A stretch of 64,000 nucleotides of DNA from Prorocentrum cordatum (GCA_963575745.1 CAUYUJ010020579.1:26173-90172); one strand, 5' to 3'. Numbered from the stretch's first letter, positions 19,406 to 29,457 are shown. A program made the numbers and translations. Notes: a model not told the origin generated them from the sequence alone.

Positions 19406-20041
19406 CCCAGGAGTCCTCAGGAGGCTGGACCGTTTGTTCCACAACAAAGAACGATCGTGCACGACTGGCCGGCCGGGCTAATGTCGCCGCATTCTCGGCG
19501 AAGGCCGGCCGGGTTAACGTCACCGCATTCTCGTCCTACGTATTGGTAACGTGATTCGCCGCACTCTGCGGCGATGAGAATCAAGGACCATAAGCAACCC
19601 ATAAGCGGAGGGAGGAAAGGAGAAGGAGGAGGGAGTGAAGCCAGCTAGCCAATGATACGAATCTTCCTCTGGCCTGCCGAGGCGTTGCGCGGCAGACCCC
19701 TTACTGAATGGCCTAGTCGGCCGACCCAGTAAAACCCACACAATAAGAGACTAGAGGAAACGTATCCTACCCCAATGGCTGCAGAGAAGCTGTGAAGCTA
19801 TCGGCCCCCAGGCCGAGCGAAAGCAGAAATGCTGACAGCGCAAATGTAAGTGCAGCGATGCGCGAGACCAGTGGGCAGACCAGGCCCGGGGAGAGGGGAG
19901 GAGAGAGCGAGGAGGAAGGGAGGACAGGAGGGGGGAGGGAAATGCGAACGCGCGGCCGAGCTGGCGCGCCGAATTACGACCGAATGGAGAATACAAAAAT
20001 CTTTCACAAACAACTACACTAAATGATGTCGAGATGGCGTT
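19406..20041 (-). other. 3' UTR of the LINE
   Basis: About 640 bp between the ORF2 stop and the A tail. It includes a GGCCGGCCGGGYTAA repeat pair (about 19468-19520) and a GGGAGG-rich part (19885-19945). No gene is supported. Confidence 0.7.
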
Positions 20042-23000
20042 CTAGCTTGCAGGCGCGGGTCTTTTCAAAACGATTTGGACGAGGTGCCGGGCTTTCGGGT
20101 GACCCCGGGCCGCATCGCGAATAAAACCGCGGAATGCCGCTTGCCCGTCGGCGCCCGGGAGACCATGCCTTATCGCATTGTGCGTCTTGTACAACGCGTG
20201 CACACCTATCGCCCGGAGGGCCGCCGCAGTAGCCGTAGCGTGCTGGTCCTGGCAGTGTGCTGGGAGCGACTGCGCGTACGGGCGAATGCCTAGGAAGTCA
20301 CATAAGCAGTGCTCAGCCGGTGGCCGGCTCAGCCCGAGACACTGACGACAGAGGGAGTGAAACGCACTGCAGAAAGCGTAGTGCTGCAGGCTGTCCTCCC
20401 CGCGGGTGCAATTCAACACGCAACGGCCCGAACGGCCGAAACGGCGTGCCGTGATCCAACCGTTCCAAGCGGTCCTGATTTGGCAAGCCTGCATACGAGG
20501 AGGGAGGAGGGGCGAGGAGAGGGCGAGGACGTTGATCCACCGTGCTGGGCGGCGGCCCGGCAAAATGTTAAGTTGCCACTTGTCCAGGCGCTTCCGGACG
20601 TGCGAGGCAGCAGAAGGGCGGGAGGCGGCCTGAAAGATGCGCGTAGCACGGGCCTGCCAACCGAGCCGCTGTTGAGCAGCCGGGTCGGCGGAATCCAACA
20701 AAGAGGGCGCAGAGCGCACACTCCGCTCAGCCGCTGCCAACTCAGAAGTGGCGTCCCGAAGGGTGAACAAGAAGTTCTGGCTGACGTACTCCGAGAACTG
20801 CGCCGCTCGCTGCTGGTTCGCGACCAGCCGGCTCACCTGAAGGAGCCGGCGGGCGCGCGCCTGGATCCGGAGCCCCCCGTGCCTGGAGTTCTCGAAACGA
20901 GCGACTCTGGCTCGCGCCGCTCTGGCAGCGGACCGGACGTCCGGCAGCGCCCTCGGGAAGTGCAGCGTCTTGAGGTCCCGGAAAGCCTCCACGGAGAACC
21001 AGTCCTTGGGGCCAGGGAAGAGCGCGCGGCACGCTTTGAGCTCGACGGCGTCGAAGTCGGACGGCAGAGGGCCCAGCTGAGCCGCGAACATCACGACTGA
21101 GCACGCGAAAACCTGGTACGCCAGGAGGGTGTGAAAGAAACCGACGCCCATGCGACCCCACAGCGTGGCTCGGTCGAGGAACTTCTTCACAGGCGCCTCC
21201 CACGAACTGGATCCCCGCCCCGGACCGACAAACATGCCAAGGTACTTGGCCTTCTCCGCGATAGGGAAAGCGCCCCATAGCGGGGCCTCCCTGGCCAGAT
21301 GGCGCCGCACCGCGTCCCGATCGTGCCGGAAAAGGGGAACGAGAACCGTTTTCGCGATGTTGAGCTTGAGGCCGGAGATGGTCTCGTACTCCGTGAAGAT
21401 ACCCTGTAAGTTGCCAAGGTGCCGCAAGAGGGCTGCGTGAACGAGCGCAGCGTCGTCGGCATAGGCGCGCACGCAGGCTCCAGGCACGCGACGGATCAGA
21501 CGACGCAGCAGCATGTCGGACGCAACTGCGAAAAGCAGCGGTGACAACGGGCATCCTTGCCGGATGCCTCGGGCCATGTCGAAGCCCTCGTGTCGAGCAC
21601 CGCCCAATGCGATGAAGCACGAGTTGCGGTAGTACAAGCACGAGATGAACTGGAGGAGCCAAGCGGGCCATCGGAGCGCCCGAAAAACCGCGAACATCAT
21701 GTCGTGCTCCACAGACGGAAAGGCCGCGGCGAAATCGAAGAAGATGGCCCCCCCCTCGTCGGATGCGCATGCGCTGGTGGCCATGGCCTCTTCGATGCCC
21801 ACCAAGTTGGCCAGCATGCTGCGCCCTGCGACGAAGCCCCTCTGAGACCAAATGATTTTTGGACCGACGACGGGTTCGATAAGGTGCCGGACAGCATTGG
21901 CCAACAGCCGATTGTCCGTGTTGGTCACATTCAAAGGTCTCGTGTTCTCCGCCACGTAATAGCCCTCCCCCGTAGCAGTGTGGCCCGAGGCTTTTTTGGG
22001 AAGCAGGAAGAGCAGGCTAGCATTGAAATCCTCCCAATCCTCGTCGATGGCCGCGCAGCCTCCGTCGTTCATCAACACCCGCACTGCGTCAAACAACACC
22101 GATGCAGAAAGTTTGGGGCATCTGCGCCAAGCGAGAAAACTGATGCCGTCAGGGCCTGGAGAAGAGTTGTTGGAATGCTTGATGGCGTGCTCGACGTGTC
22201 GTTTCCGGAGCTTGGGGAAGGCAGGAGCGCCCTCGAGTACGTCCGCGGCGTCCCTGCTGGCCACGTCCTCGTTGAGCCATTGCTCCAGGAGGGAATGGTC
22301 GATGCCTTTCGCGCGAAATACGTCCGACCAGTGCCTGCGGAGCTCGGCGGCCATCTCTGCGGGGTCAGTGAGCACCCGCCCGGCCCTGGCGAGCACGGCA
22401 GACAGCGCGCCCCCTCTGCCAGGGGCGAGGCGGTAGATCAGCCGCATGTTCTTCTGTCTGGCCTGGTTGGCTTTTGCCGTATCGCCACAGACGAGGTCCT
22501 CATGGGATTTACGTAGCTCGTCCAGCGCATGGTCTCTCGCTAAGTCGATTGCGTGCTCCCGGGCAGACCGTAGGCGACTTGAGAGGTTACCCCCGGTCTC
22601 GTAGGGATTGTCCACAAGCTCGACCAGATATGGGTATCGCGTGATGCAAGCAGAAATTGCTCCCAACATGCCCTGTTCTGCGCTCCGGATGAACTTCATA
22701 GTGACACCCAGTCTGTCTTCGAGATCGACGGCTCCCGGAGGCCTCCCCATCGTGCGGTCCAGGCGTGTAGCGACCTCCTTGATGGACTCTTTGTACATGC
22801 GGAGTCGGCGGATCGGGGTGGCCAGCGGGTTTTCGCCCAGCTTGCGGTGGTAGTTCAAGGCCAGGAGGCGAGGAAAATCAACATGTCGAAGGGCGCGTCC
22901 AGGTACCGAGCGCGAGTGTTCTGGACCGTGCTGCGGCGTACTGCGGGACGCAAAGACGGCTCGATGCGCAGATAGCTCTTGTCGCCATTCCAAAGCCGTA

Positions 23001-24100
23001 GCCCGCAGGCAGCGGTCCAGCTGCTCCGACGCATGGAAGTTCATGTAGATGCGGCCCAACCGCGAACGAGAAGAGGCCGAAGCATGTGTGGGCTCGCCTT
23101 GGTATAACTCGTAAAGGCCGTGCGGGCGGGCAATAACTGTTTGAAAGTGGCTCTCCTCCCCCTGACCCCGTCTGCCAGTAGAGGTCTGTGAGAAGACGGC
23201 AGTCCTGTCCATGGGCGAGTTGACGTAGTTGAAATCCCCCCCGAACAGCGTGAGTACCTTATCCTTGGGGGCGATTCTCCCAGCCAGCCTGTTGCGCATG
23301 TGCGCCCGTAGGGTGGGAAATGTCGTCAGTGCGTCTCGCGCGGCCCCGTCCACGCCGAACAGATCCAGCTCGGTGACAGTCGCCCCGGTGGGGAAATAGT
23401 TGACGAGGATGTCAAGCGCGCCGTGCGGGCCTCGTAGTTTGAGCTTGATCGAACGCCCCGGCCATATGACTTCAAGCGGCGCGATAAAGGAGAAGAACTT
23501 CAGAAACGACTCCTTTACCAAGATGCCAACCCCTGCGCGCCCTGGAGAGGCACCTGCCGACCACCACACCCTAGTGCCATCGGGCGGCCTCCACGTGGCA
23601 TTGCCGGCATCCGTGCCGTGAGTCTCCGTGAGGAGCAACACGTCCGACCGCGCGATGAGCTTGTTGACGTAAGCTGACTTGTCCTCGTGGCGCTGCGGGT
23701 CCGCCGCGAAGAGGGCCTGCGCGTTCCAGAGGGCCACGGCGACGTCCAGCGAGAACTGGCCCTGCCGGGACACACCCTGCTGGATAATGGCCCGCGGGGC
23801 GGACAGAGCAGGGACGCGGATGGCGTCTGAAGGGAGTTCGCCAAGCGCTCGCAGAAGTCGCTGACGACGATAATGGCATAGCGGAACATCATCTCGGCAT
23901 GCAGGGAAAGGACGGGCAGGTAGCAGTTCGCAACCAGAAAAAAGCAACGGAGGGAGATGTGGAAGAAGACGGTCGTAATCGGCAGCGCGAGGCGGAAAGA
24001 CTCCTGGTCGGTAGTGGTCCACGCGGCCCGGCCCCGCCTGGACGGGGAGGAGTCGAAGGGCGACATCGATGATCCAGTAGATCTCCCCCAGCTCGTTCAT
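20042..24100 (-). CDS. LINE ORF2: AP-like endonuclease and reverse transcriptase
   Basis: A 1352-residue protein for target-primed reverse transcription. The endonuclease shows E159 in LLTETHGT, D289 in GGDFNYV and H379 in LSAHRAV. The RT shows SPGPDGIS, LNVTNTDNRLLAN, motif A with D789 in FFDFAAAF, RQGCPLSPLLF, and YADD at 880-883. A C-terminal Cys/His cluster CVLNC...HYAFC lies near residues 1225-1245. Endonuclease, RT and Cys-rich tail is the L1-clade layout, and no catalytic residue is visibly lost. The first ATG lies 212 bases inside ORF1, in a different frame. ORF2 may start later, or be reached by frameshifting or re-initiation. Expression may depend on an internal promoter, but none was seen. 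Confidence 0.92.
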   Translation of the reverse strand: MNELGEIYWIIDVALRLLPVQAGPGRVDHYRPGVFPPRAADYDRLLPHLPPLLFSGCELLPARPFPACRDDVPLCHYRRQRLLRALGELPSDAIRVPALSAPRAIIQQGVSRQGQFSLDVAVALWNAQALFAADPQRHEDKSAYVNKLIARSDVLLLTETHGTDAGNATWRPPDGTRVWWSAGASPGRAGVGILVKESFLKFFSFIAPLEVIWPGRSIKLKLRGPHGALDILVNYFPTGATVTELDLFGVDGAARDALTTFPTLRAHMRNRLAGRIAPKDKVLTLFGGDFNYVNSPMDRTAVFSQTSTGRRGQGEESHFQTVIARPHGLYELYQGEPTHASASSRSRLGRIYMNFHASEQLDRCLRATALEWRQELSAHRAVFASRSTPQHGPEHSRSVPGRALRHVDFPRLLALNYHRKLGENPLATPIRRLRMYKESIKEVATRLDRTMGRPPGAVDLEDRLGVTMKFIRSAEQGMLGAISACITRYPYLVELVDNPYETGGNLSSRLRSAREHAIDLARDHALDELRKSHEDLVCGDTAKANQARQKNMRLIYRLAPGRGGALSAVLARAGRVLTDPAEMAAELRRHWSDVFRAKGIDHSLLEQWLNEDVASRDAADVLEGAPAFPKLRKRHVEHAIKHSNNSSPGPDGISFLAWRRCPKLSASVLFDAVRVLMNDGGCAAIDEDWEDFNASLLFLLPKKASGHTATGEGYYVAENTRPLNVTNTDNRLLANAVRHLIEPVVGPKIIWSQRGFVAGRSMLANLVGIEEAMATSACASDEGGAIFFDFAAAFPSVEHDMMFAVFRALRWPAWLLQFISCLYYRNSCFIALGGARHEGFDMARGIRQGCPLSPLLFAVASDMLLRRLIRRVPGACVRAYADDAALVHAALLRHLGNLQGIFTEYETISGLKLNIAKTVLVPLFRHDRDAVRRHLAREAPLWGAFPIAEKAKYLGMFVGPGRGSSSWEAPVKKFLDRATLWGRMGVGFFHTLLAYQVFACSVVMFAAQLGPLPSDFDAVELKACRALFPGPKDWFSVEAFRDLKTLHFPRALPDVRSAARAARARVARFENSRHGGLRIQARARRLLQVSRLVANQQRAAQFSEYVSQNFLFTLRDATSELAAAERSVRSAPSLLDSADPAAQQRLGWQARATRIFQAASRPSAASHVRKRLDKWQLNILPGRRPARWINVLALSSPLLPPRMQACQIRTAWNGWITARRFGRSGRCVLNCTRGEDSLQHYAFCSAFHSLCRQCLGLSRPPAEHCLCDFLGIRPYAQSLPAHCQDQHATATAAALRAIGVHALYKTHNAIRHGLPGADGQAAFRGFIRDAARGHPKARHLVQIVLKRPAPAS

Positions 24101-26468
24101 GCAATAAATTCCGAACCCGTGCCCTAGGTTCGACGGACACCCTGCATCCAGGCGGCAGCCGCGGGTGTCGCGGCCGGCTACCGCCTGCTGTTTCCCGGGA
24201 GGGAGCCCAACTGGATGGTGTCATCAGTACCTCAATCGCGACCCTGTCGGAGCCGACCTGGACCGTCTGGCCATGCAGCGCGGCGTGGACTTTGCGAACT
24301 TCCTCCTGGCTGCGGAGCAGGAGCCGCAGGCAACCAGGGGGTGCAAATTTGTTCCTGGAGGCGAGGTGGTAGAACTCCCCAGGCTTCGGCATAGCGTCGT
24401 TGACGGCTTCCGTCAAAGTCAGCCCCGTAGCAGTGCAAGCGTGGTTGAGGATGCGACGAAGTACCTCCGCGTCCCCCCGGCCCACCTCACCTTGGAGCTT
24501 GAGGTCAGTGACGTAGTCATGCAAGTTGGGGTTCTGCTTAGCTCTCCGCGTCGTGGCCGCGAGCGTGCTGGCGACGACCGAGGGGGTGGCCACCGCGCGG
24601 CCACCGCGAGATGGTTTCCACTTCAACTTCGTGGCCGCTGTGAGCGGGCCCCCCAGCATGCATCTATCCAGGACCTCCACCCACGTATCTGAGGACGCCT
24701 CGGAGTAGACCAGCGCTCTGGAGTCGGAGAGGACCAAGAGCTGGGTGCAGAGCGGCCAGTAGTGGTGCAACGAGGTGGGCCTGTTGAACTCGAGTATCAT
24801 GGCATCCGGGTCGTTGTACATGAGCGTGGAGCCGAAGAAGGCGCTGCCTGGGAGAGCGGAGCGGCGAAGGTGCCGAAGCTGAAGGAACTGGGCGAGGACA
24901 CCAACATCAGCAGGAAAGAGAAGATCGACTGTCACCCTCGGGACCTCAGCAGTGCTAGCGTAGCTCCTTTTGGGCGGCCGGCAGAGAATGTTAGTGAGCA
25001 TCGGGTCCCGCATAATGGCGTAGAACTGGGGGATGCTGTCGGCGAGCATGTCCACAGACATGCCAGAGACGGCGTCAACCTCCAGGACGGCCGGCTTGAA
25101 AGTCAGGACCCTGGGAGCGAACCTGGCGCCGGTCAAGGCCACGTTGAACACCGCCAGCCCCATTCGAGTGTGCCTGGGGCTGCTGCGACCTGGGAGGACC
25201 ATCTCAAAGGGGTGGGGCACGAAGGCGACACCCTTCATAATGGAAGCCACCTTCTCTCCAAGGAGAGGAGACCAGAATAAGTCCATGATGTCAGACGCGG
25301 AAGCCATACCAGGACGCAAATGGAGCGGCGTAATCATCCGCACGCTGATCGGGCAGTTGGGCGAACCAGCTCTCCGCATAAGCGAAGCGAGGAGGCGGGT
25401 AAGGGCGTTGCCATCGGAAGGAGCCCACATCACGATCGCGAGTCCCTTGAGCTCGTCCCAGACCCGGTCGTCGCCCTTCTCAGCGAGCTCGGCGAGTGTA
25501 CGGGAGCGAGGCACGCCGTACGGGATCGAGGTGTGGCCGAGCACGTTGGACCACTGCGTGAGGAAGCTTTCGTTCGCGAAGGCCTTCGTGTTGTTCAACA
25601 TCTCGAGCCCGTCCTTGCCGAGCTCCTTCCACAGCGGCAGCTTGCCCGCCCGGATCCTGCGACGTGCGCGTAGAATCTCAGGCATGTCCTCAATGCACTT
25701 TGCGGCATCTGCGGTTAACTTGTCTGTCACCTCTTGCGCTTTGAACACGTCGTTCGAGTCCCAGCCACGGACTGCGAGGCTGCACAAAAACTTGACGGTC
25801 CGCAAGCGGGACGCGATGAGCTGCTCCGAGGGGTCGGGGCCCTCGTACATCGCGTAGCCCAGTGCGTGCCAATGGTCCGAGGAGTCCAGGTGGTAGCCGA
25901 GCTTCGCAAAGATGCCTGAGAGGCCAGCCCAGTCGTGGGGGAGCTGAAAGGACGTCTCCTGGCCAGGTTGACGGGCAGCAGCGGCGGCCTGTACGATCGG
26001 GAAGTGGGTAAGAACATGATCTTCGAGCCACTCCCGGAGGAGGCCGTCGGCGATCGAGCTGATCGGCGCGATGGAAGGGACAGGTACAGGTGGGACTCCG
26101 GGGAGGGCGGTAGCTGCAGCAGCGGGGCTAGTACTCGCGACGTTCTCCGAGTCGACCTCGATAGCGTCCAGCTCGGCGTCCATCTGCAAGCCGTCCAGGG
26201 CCTGCGATAAACCAGAAGTCCCCTCCGCCTCGGCGCCGGCAGCAGGTGCGCCCAGCGCCTGGGCAGCCAGCCCGGGCGCGGCGCCAACGGCGCTGGCGGC
26301 GGCCCCCCCAGGGGCGGGGAGCCCTGGCGGCAGCAACGGCCCGGAGGCCGCCGCGGCGGGAGCGGCGGCGCCGGGGAGCGCCTGGCCGCAGCGCCTGCAC
26401 CGGCCCTGCTCGTCGGCAGAAGCCGGGAGCGCGCCAAACAGCGGGCAGGCCGAATGAGGGCAAGCCAT
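23889..26468 (-). CDS. LINE ORF1 protein with N-terminal zinc-ribbon-like cysteines
   Basis: An 859-residue protein upstream of ORF2, expected to bind element RNA. The N-terminus has CPHSAC then RCRRCGQ within 30 residues, a possible zinc ribbon, followed by an Ala/Pro/Gly-rich linker to about residue 130. The middle (about 130-640) looks folded, without a family I can name. Residues 670-760 (EVLRRILNH ... RLLLRSQEEVRKVHAALHG ... VQVGSDRVAIEVL) resemble an RRM-like module. The C-terminal 100 residues are Arg/Pro/Ser-rich and overlap ORF2, so their composition may be constrained by the other frame. The start is the first ATG after the putative 5' UTR of about 100 bp. Confidence 0.75.
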   Translation of the reverse strand: MACPHSACPLFGALPASADEQGRCRRCGQALPGAAAPAAAASGPLLPPGLPAPGGAAASAVGAAPGLAAQALGAPAAGAEAEGTSGLSQALDGLQMDAELDAIEVDSENVASTSPAAAATALPGVPPVPVPSIAPISSIADGLLREWLEDHVLTHFPIVQAAAAARQPGQETSFQLPHDWAGLSGIFAKLGYHLDSSDHWHALGYAMYEGPDPSEQLIASRLRTVKFLCSLAVRGWDSNDVFKAQEVTDKLTADAAKCIEDMPEILRARRRIRAGKLPLWKELGKDGLEMLNNTKAFANESFLTQWSNVLGHTSIPYGVPRSRTLAELAEKGDDRVWDELKGLAIVMWAPSDGNALTRLLASLMRRAGSPNCPISVRMITPLHLRPGMASASDIMDLFWSPLLGEKVASIMKGVAFVPHPFEMVLPGRSSPRHTRMGLAVFNVALTGARFAPRVLTFKPAVLEVDAVSGMSVDMLADSIPQFYAIMRDPMLTNILCRPPKRSYASTAEVPRVTVDLLFPADVGVLAQFLQLRHLRRSALPGSAFFGSTLMYNDPDAMILEFNRPTSLHHYWPLCTQLLVLSDSRALVYSEASSDTWVEVLDRCMLGGPLTAATKLKWKPSRGGRAVATPSVVASTLAATTRRAKQNPNLHDYVTDLKLQGEVGRGDAEVLRRILNHACTATGLTLTEAVNDAMPKPGEFYHLASRNKFAPPGCLRLLLRSQEEVRKVHAALHGQTVQVGSDRVAIEVLMTPSSWAPSRETAGGSRPRHPRLPPGCRVSVEPRARVRNLLHERAGGDLLDHRCRPSTPPRPGGAGPRGPLPTRSLSASRCRLRPSSSTSPSVAFFWLRTATCPSFPCMPR

Positions 26469-26573
26469 CGCTAGCAGAGAGGAAAGGCTGGGAGGAATGG
26501 GGGTGAATCAAGGCTTGAGCCCTATGCCCTTGGGCCTTCCCAAGGGTGTAATGCTGTGGCGACCACGGCCCCC

Positions 26574-27471
26574 AGGAGCAATTTTGTTGTCAAATTGCAT
26601 CATCTTCGTGGGTGTCGCGTGCATGATGTCGTCATGAGGTTGTTCCGTGACATGTGTGCTCCGTGTATCCCTCGTGGTCATGCTTTTGCCGTGCGCGTTC
26701 GTCCTCTTTTTTCGCCTTCTCCTAAGGACATTCTTGTTAACTCCAAGTGGTGGGGAAACGGTTGAAGTCCTATGACTTTCCGTGCACATGCAATGAATTG
26801 GGTTCATTACTCGGCGTTCCTCTGCCGGTGGGCGGTCACGTGCGCGCGAGGGCTGAGAATAGTACTCTTAATGGGAGCATCCCTCGTCATTTCCACTATG
26901 ACGGCCTTTGTGCGTGGTCAAGGGGGCATGTGATGAACTGCGTCGATGAAAGCATGGAGGCTGTTGTACATCGCCGTGTGAAGGCCGGTGTTCACGTGAA
27001 TTGGAGCGCTTCTGATGTCCACGCTTACCTTCGTGAGTTGCACTGTAATGCTTATGATTTTCGCCAGAAGGGGGACTCTTGAGCATGACGTTCGGGTTTG
27101 GAAAAATTGTTGTTTTCGCGTGCCGTTATCACGCCAATCGACAAATGTTTTTCTTCCGTTGCTCTGTCGTGTCCTCGTGGGTGGCAGCTCCGGGCCAGAG
27201 CCTGCGCGTTCAGCAGCCATCGTCCTGTGCAGTCTTTCATGGGTTGGAACGCTTTGCATAATCGACTCAGGGAAGCCCAGGAGCGCTTGAGATACACTGG
27301 CGTCGTATGTGCGTCTCCTGAAATACATGTTTTTGGCATGATTGACGCGTGGCCTAAACATTCCGACCTCGCTCTCAAGAGTCGCCCGGTTGGTTCGTAC
27401 TGGTCTCATTGATTGAAACCTTTGTTTTCTTTGTTGTGCCGCGTTCTTACTTTCATGGTCCGGTTTGTCGA
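26574..27471 (+). pseudogene. CxC motif and RT fingers of the Penelope-like element
   Basis: Continuation of the endonuclease frame beyond the LINE: codons AGG AGC AAT TTT follow the last codon at 19392 in phase. After a frameshift near 26750 comes DFPCTCNELGSL with GGHVRARA, the CxC motif that links endonuclease and RT in N-terminal-endonuclease PLEs. After a further stop (27080-27082) and frameshift, another frame shows VITPIDKC, SCPRGW, SPEIHVFGMIDAWPKH and SRPVGSYWSH, which look like RT fingers. A TGA stands at 27410-27412. The reading then goes on (LLCRVLTFMVRFV) to the copia target site. At least two stops and two frameshifts make it non-functional. Confidence 0.65.
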
Positions 27472-27668
27472 TGTGCATGGGGTTGGAGTACAAAGGCACA
27501 GAACCCCTGATCCGTTGGTAGATGAAAGGAGGGAAACATGGATATCTTTTCCTCCTGCACGATCAAAGGTCTGATCGAACTATTCCAATACCTGAGCCCA
27601 AGCGGCCAGGCGAGGGAAAGTGAAAAATAAGGAGCATATATGAAGGTATTATACGGGTTCTATTCGCA
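27472..27668 (-). repeat. 3' LTR of the copia element
   Basis: Direct copy of 46306-46503. The shared core includes ATGGGGTTGGAGTACAAAGG, GATATCTTTTCCTCCTGCAC and GATCAAAGGTCTGATCGA. On the plus strand it begins TGTGCATGG and ends CTATTCGCA. Confidence 0.88.
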
Positions 27669-27708
27669 CCCCCCGTCCCGAATCCCGCCCGCAAGGGCGG
27701 GACTCGGG
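27669..27708 (-). promoter_or_regulatory. Polypurine tract and strong hairpin next to the 3' LTR
   Basis: On the minus strand GGGACGGGGGG abuts the 3' LTR, as expected for a plus-strand primer. Overlapping it is a near-perfect inverted repeat: CCCGAATCCCGCCC (27677-27690), loop GCAA, GGGCGGGACTCGGG (27695-27708). It has fourteen pairs with one mismatch. A role for the hairpin is not known to me. Confidence 0.6.
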
Positions 27709-28373
27709 AAAAGGAGAAAAGAACCTGTCACCCTTTTACTCCTCGAGTCCTCAGCAATGCAAGGCAGCTGAGCGTAAAAGCTGCACCGCGTCAGCTGCGC
27801 CCCGATCACGACAGCGGCGCGCACAAAGTAGCGTAGCCCAACAGCTGTCATGATCAGGCAAGTAAGGGTGAGAAAGAACACCCAGGGTCCCTGTTTCTTC
27901 GCCAAGCACTCTTTGGTACCCCCTCGGTGCGGCCCCAAACAACGCTTCGGCACTCGAGGGCGGAGAAGAATGAGACGCGGGTGGGCGGAGCAAGAGGGTC
28001 TGAGCACATGAAAGCAACATCAGAAGCTGCCGCGCCTGAACGCGGCAGGCGTTGCCACCAGCTTTCAAACCAACGCTGGGCATCAGAGCATCCTCAACGC
28101 AATGTGATATTAACTTATACTGTAAAGAGTAAACAAAAAATCTGCGTTGTATCAAGTCGCGTTGAAGAACACGATCGCGTTAAGAAACACGTCTAACCAT
28201 CAAAGCAAATGTCTGGCCATGCGTAGAGTCGCGCTGGTAAGCACGAATAGCTGCATCAACACATTCTGCAGCGCGCAGTGGCCAAATATTATATTAGCAA
28301 TCGCTGCTCGAGGCGAACTCTTGGAAATATAAAGTTCAAGCCAATCGAGCAGTGGGCCCTGCGGCCAACAAAA
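27709..28373. other. Non-coding part of the copia element
   Basis: I saw no recognisable gene. The plus strand is AT-richer at 28080-28340. Open frames on both strands lack domain content. Confidence 0.4.
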
Positions 28374-28823
28374 CTACGATGCGCCTCCCATGTAGAACCT
28401 GTGGTCCCACACCCTGTGGCCATCGTTCTCGACGTAGCTCGTCGCGAATGTCTCCCAAGGCGCCCTTGGGGTCCAGTTGCGGAACCGCTCGTTGCGCAGC
28501 AGGTCGCGGACGTACACGAACTCGTCGCTGTTGTCCGCGATGTCCATCCAGCACTTGGCGCAGTAGCTCCTGCACCTGGGGCCCCATGGGCTGTCCTCAA
28601 GGTTGCGGCGCCACCACGTCGCGTAGTGCTCTGTCGTGCGCGCCCGCTTGGCACGCGGAGGCGTTGTCGGTCTGCGGCTGGCGCCGTTGCTCTGCCGCTG
28701 CGCGGCGGCCGCGCCGCTCGGCCCAGCGGGCGCGCCCGCCTGCGCGCCAGAGGCGCGGGGCCCAGCGGCGTCGCCATGGGCGGCGCGAGGCGGCGGCGGA
28801 CGCCGCGGCTGCCGCGGCTCCAT
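28374..28823 (-). CDS. Accessory ORF G of the copia element, hypothetical
   Basis: A 149-codon frame with a low-complexity Pro/Arg/Ala N-terminus (to about residue 65), then a denser segment with CRSYCAKCW, VYVRDLLRNERFRNW and ending HRFYMGGAS. The CxxC-type pair hints at metal binding. I know no family. It is the last frame before the 3' LTR, and it overlaps the tail of the next ORF upstream in another frame, so the two may be one gene with a frameshift near 28820. Confidence 0.4.
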   Translation of the reverse strand: MEPRQPRRPPPPRAAHGDAAGPRASGAQAGAPAGPSGAAAAQRQSNGASRRPTTPPRAKRARTTEHYATWWRRNLEDSPWGPRCRSYCAKCWMDIADNSDEFVYVRDLLRNERFRNWTPRAPWETFATSYVENDGHRVWDHRFYMGGAS

Positions 28824-29457
28824 GGCGCCATGTGCGTGAGGAGTGTATGTTGGGGTCGTTCGGATCGGTTCTCACCCCTGAACTCGCCCCCCTTGAATCG
28901 GCAGATCCCGCGGCAGGTTCGACGGAGGCGAGTTTGGCAAGCTTGCGCTGCGTCACCTTTTCACAAGTGCCGCCCCCACGGGGCAAAGCAATTGCGACGA
29001 GGCCACGCTCTTGCCAGGTGCCTCTGTCGAGCCTACCCTCGTTCAACCACCAGTTCCTACGACCAGCGAAGCCAAGCCTAACGCTGCGATCATGGATGTC
29101 GCAAGCGTCGCGCATGTCATCGATGGTCCATGCTTGCTTGCCAGTCTCAACACGAGCGGCAGTCATCTGGTGGCGGAAACGTGGGTCATTGAGGAAACGT
29201 TGTACGACATTGCGGCAGGGGTGGTATAGAGGTCGCTGATCCTCAGCCTCGCCCATCATCCTGCACATGCGTGCAGGAGGGGAGCCTGCGTCAAGCCACT
29301 TCTGATGCCTCTCCCCTGCCTTTTTCGCGCGTTTCCTCCAGGTGTCCTTCTCCTGGCCAGCCTTGGAGCATTTGCCTGTCACGTAGACGCGCGCTCCATC
29401 TGCCATGTACCGGTTGACGTCGTCCTCGGAGAGATTGGTCTTGATCCAGTAGTTCAA
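28597..29457 (-). CDS. Accessory ORF F of the copia element, hypothetical
   Basis: A 286-codon frame. The first 200 residues look protein-like (MNYWIKTNLSEDDVNRYMADGAR, a Lys/Arg-rich helix, HQKWLDAGSPP, WTIDDMRDACDIHDRSVR, RRNWWLNEGRLDRG). The last 80 are Arg/Ala-rich and probably out of frame. No family is recognised. It follows ORF E closely and overlaps ORF G. Confidence 0.4.
   Translation of the reverse strand: MNYWIKTNLSEDDVNRYMADGARVYVTGKCSKAGQEKDTWRKRAKKAGERHQKWLDAGSPPARMCRMMGEAEDQRPLYHPCRNVVQRFLNDPRFRHQMTAARVETGKQAWTIDDMRDACDIHDRSVRLGFAGRRNWWLNEGRLDRGTWQERGLVAIALPRGGGTCEKVTQRKLAKLASVEPAAGSADSRGASSGVRTDPNDPNIHSSRTWRHGAAAAAASAAASRRPWRRRWAPRLWRAGGRARWAERRGRRAAAEQRRQPQTDNASACQAGAHDRALRDVVAPQP

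Larger units (their letters stand above)
19394..26573 (-). mobile_element. Full-length L1-like LINE with poly(A) tail, inserted in the Penelope-like element
   Basis: Minus-strand element with ORF1 (23889-26468), ORF2 (20042-24100), a 3' UTR (19406-20041) and a 12-base A tail (T run on plus, 19394-19405). Both ORFs are uninterrupted, so this is the least decayed insertion in the region. AGGA flanks it on both sides (19390-19393 and 26574-26577). Removing one copy joins the PLE codons CAA-AGG to AGC-AAT in frame. The target duplication may be only 4 bp, or longer and decayed. The 5' boundary is inferred from that join. Confidence 0.85.

Noticed and set aside
20309-26457. Plus-strand ORFs of 200-350 codons opposite the LINE and the DIRS-like element
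   Set aside because: They are antisense shadows of strong GC-rich genes with known catalytic motifs on minus.
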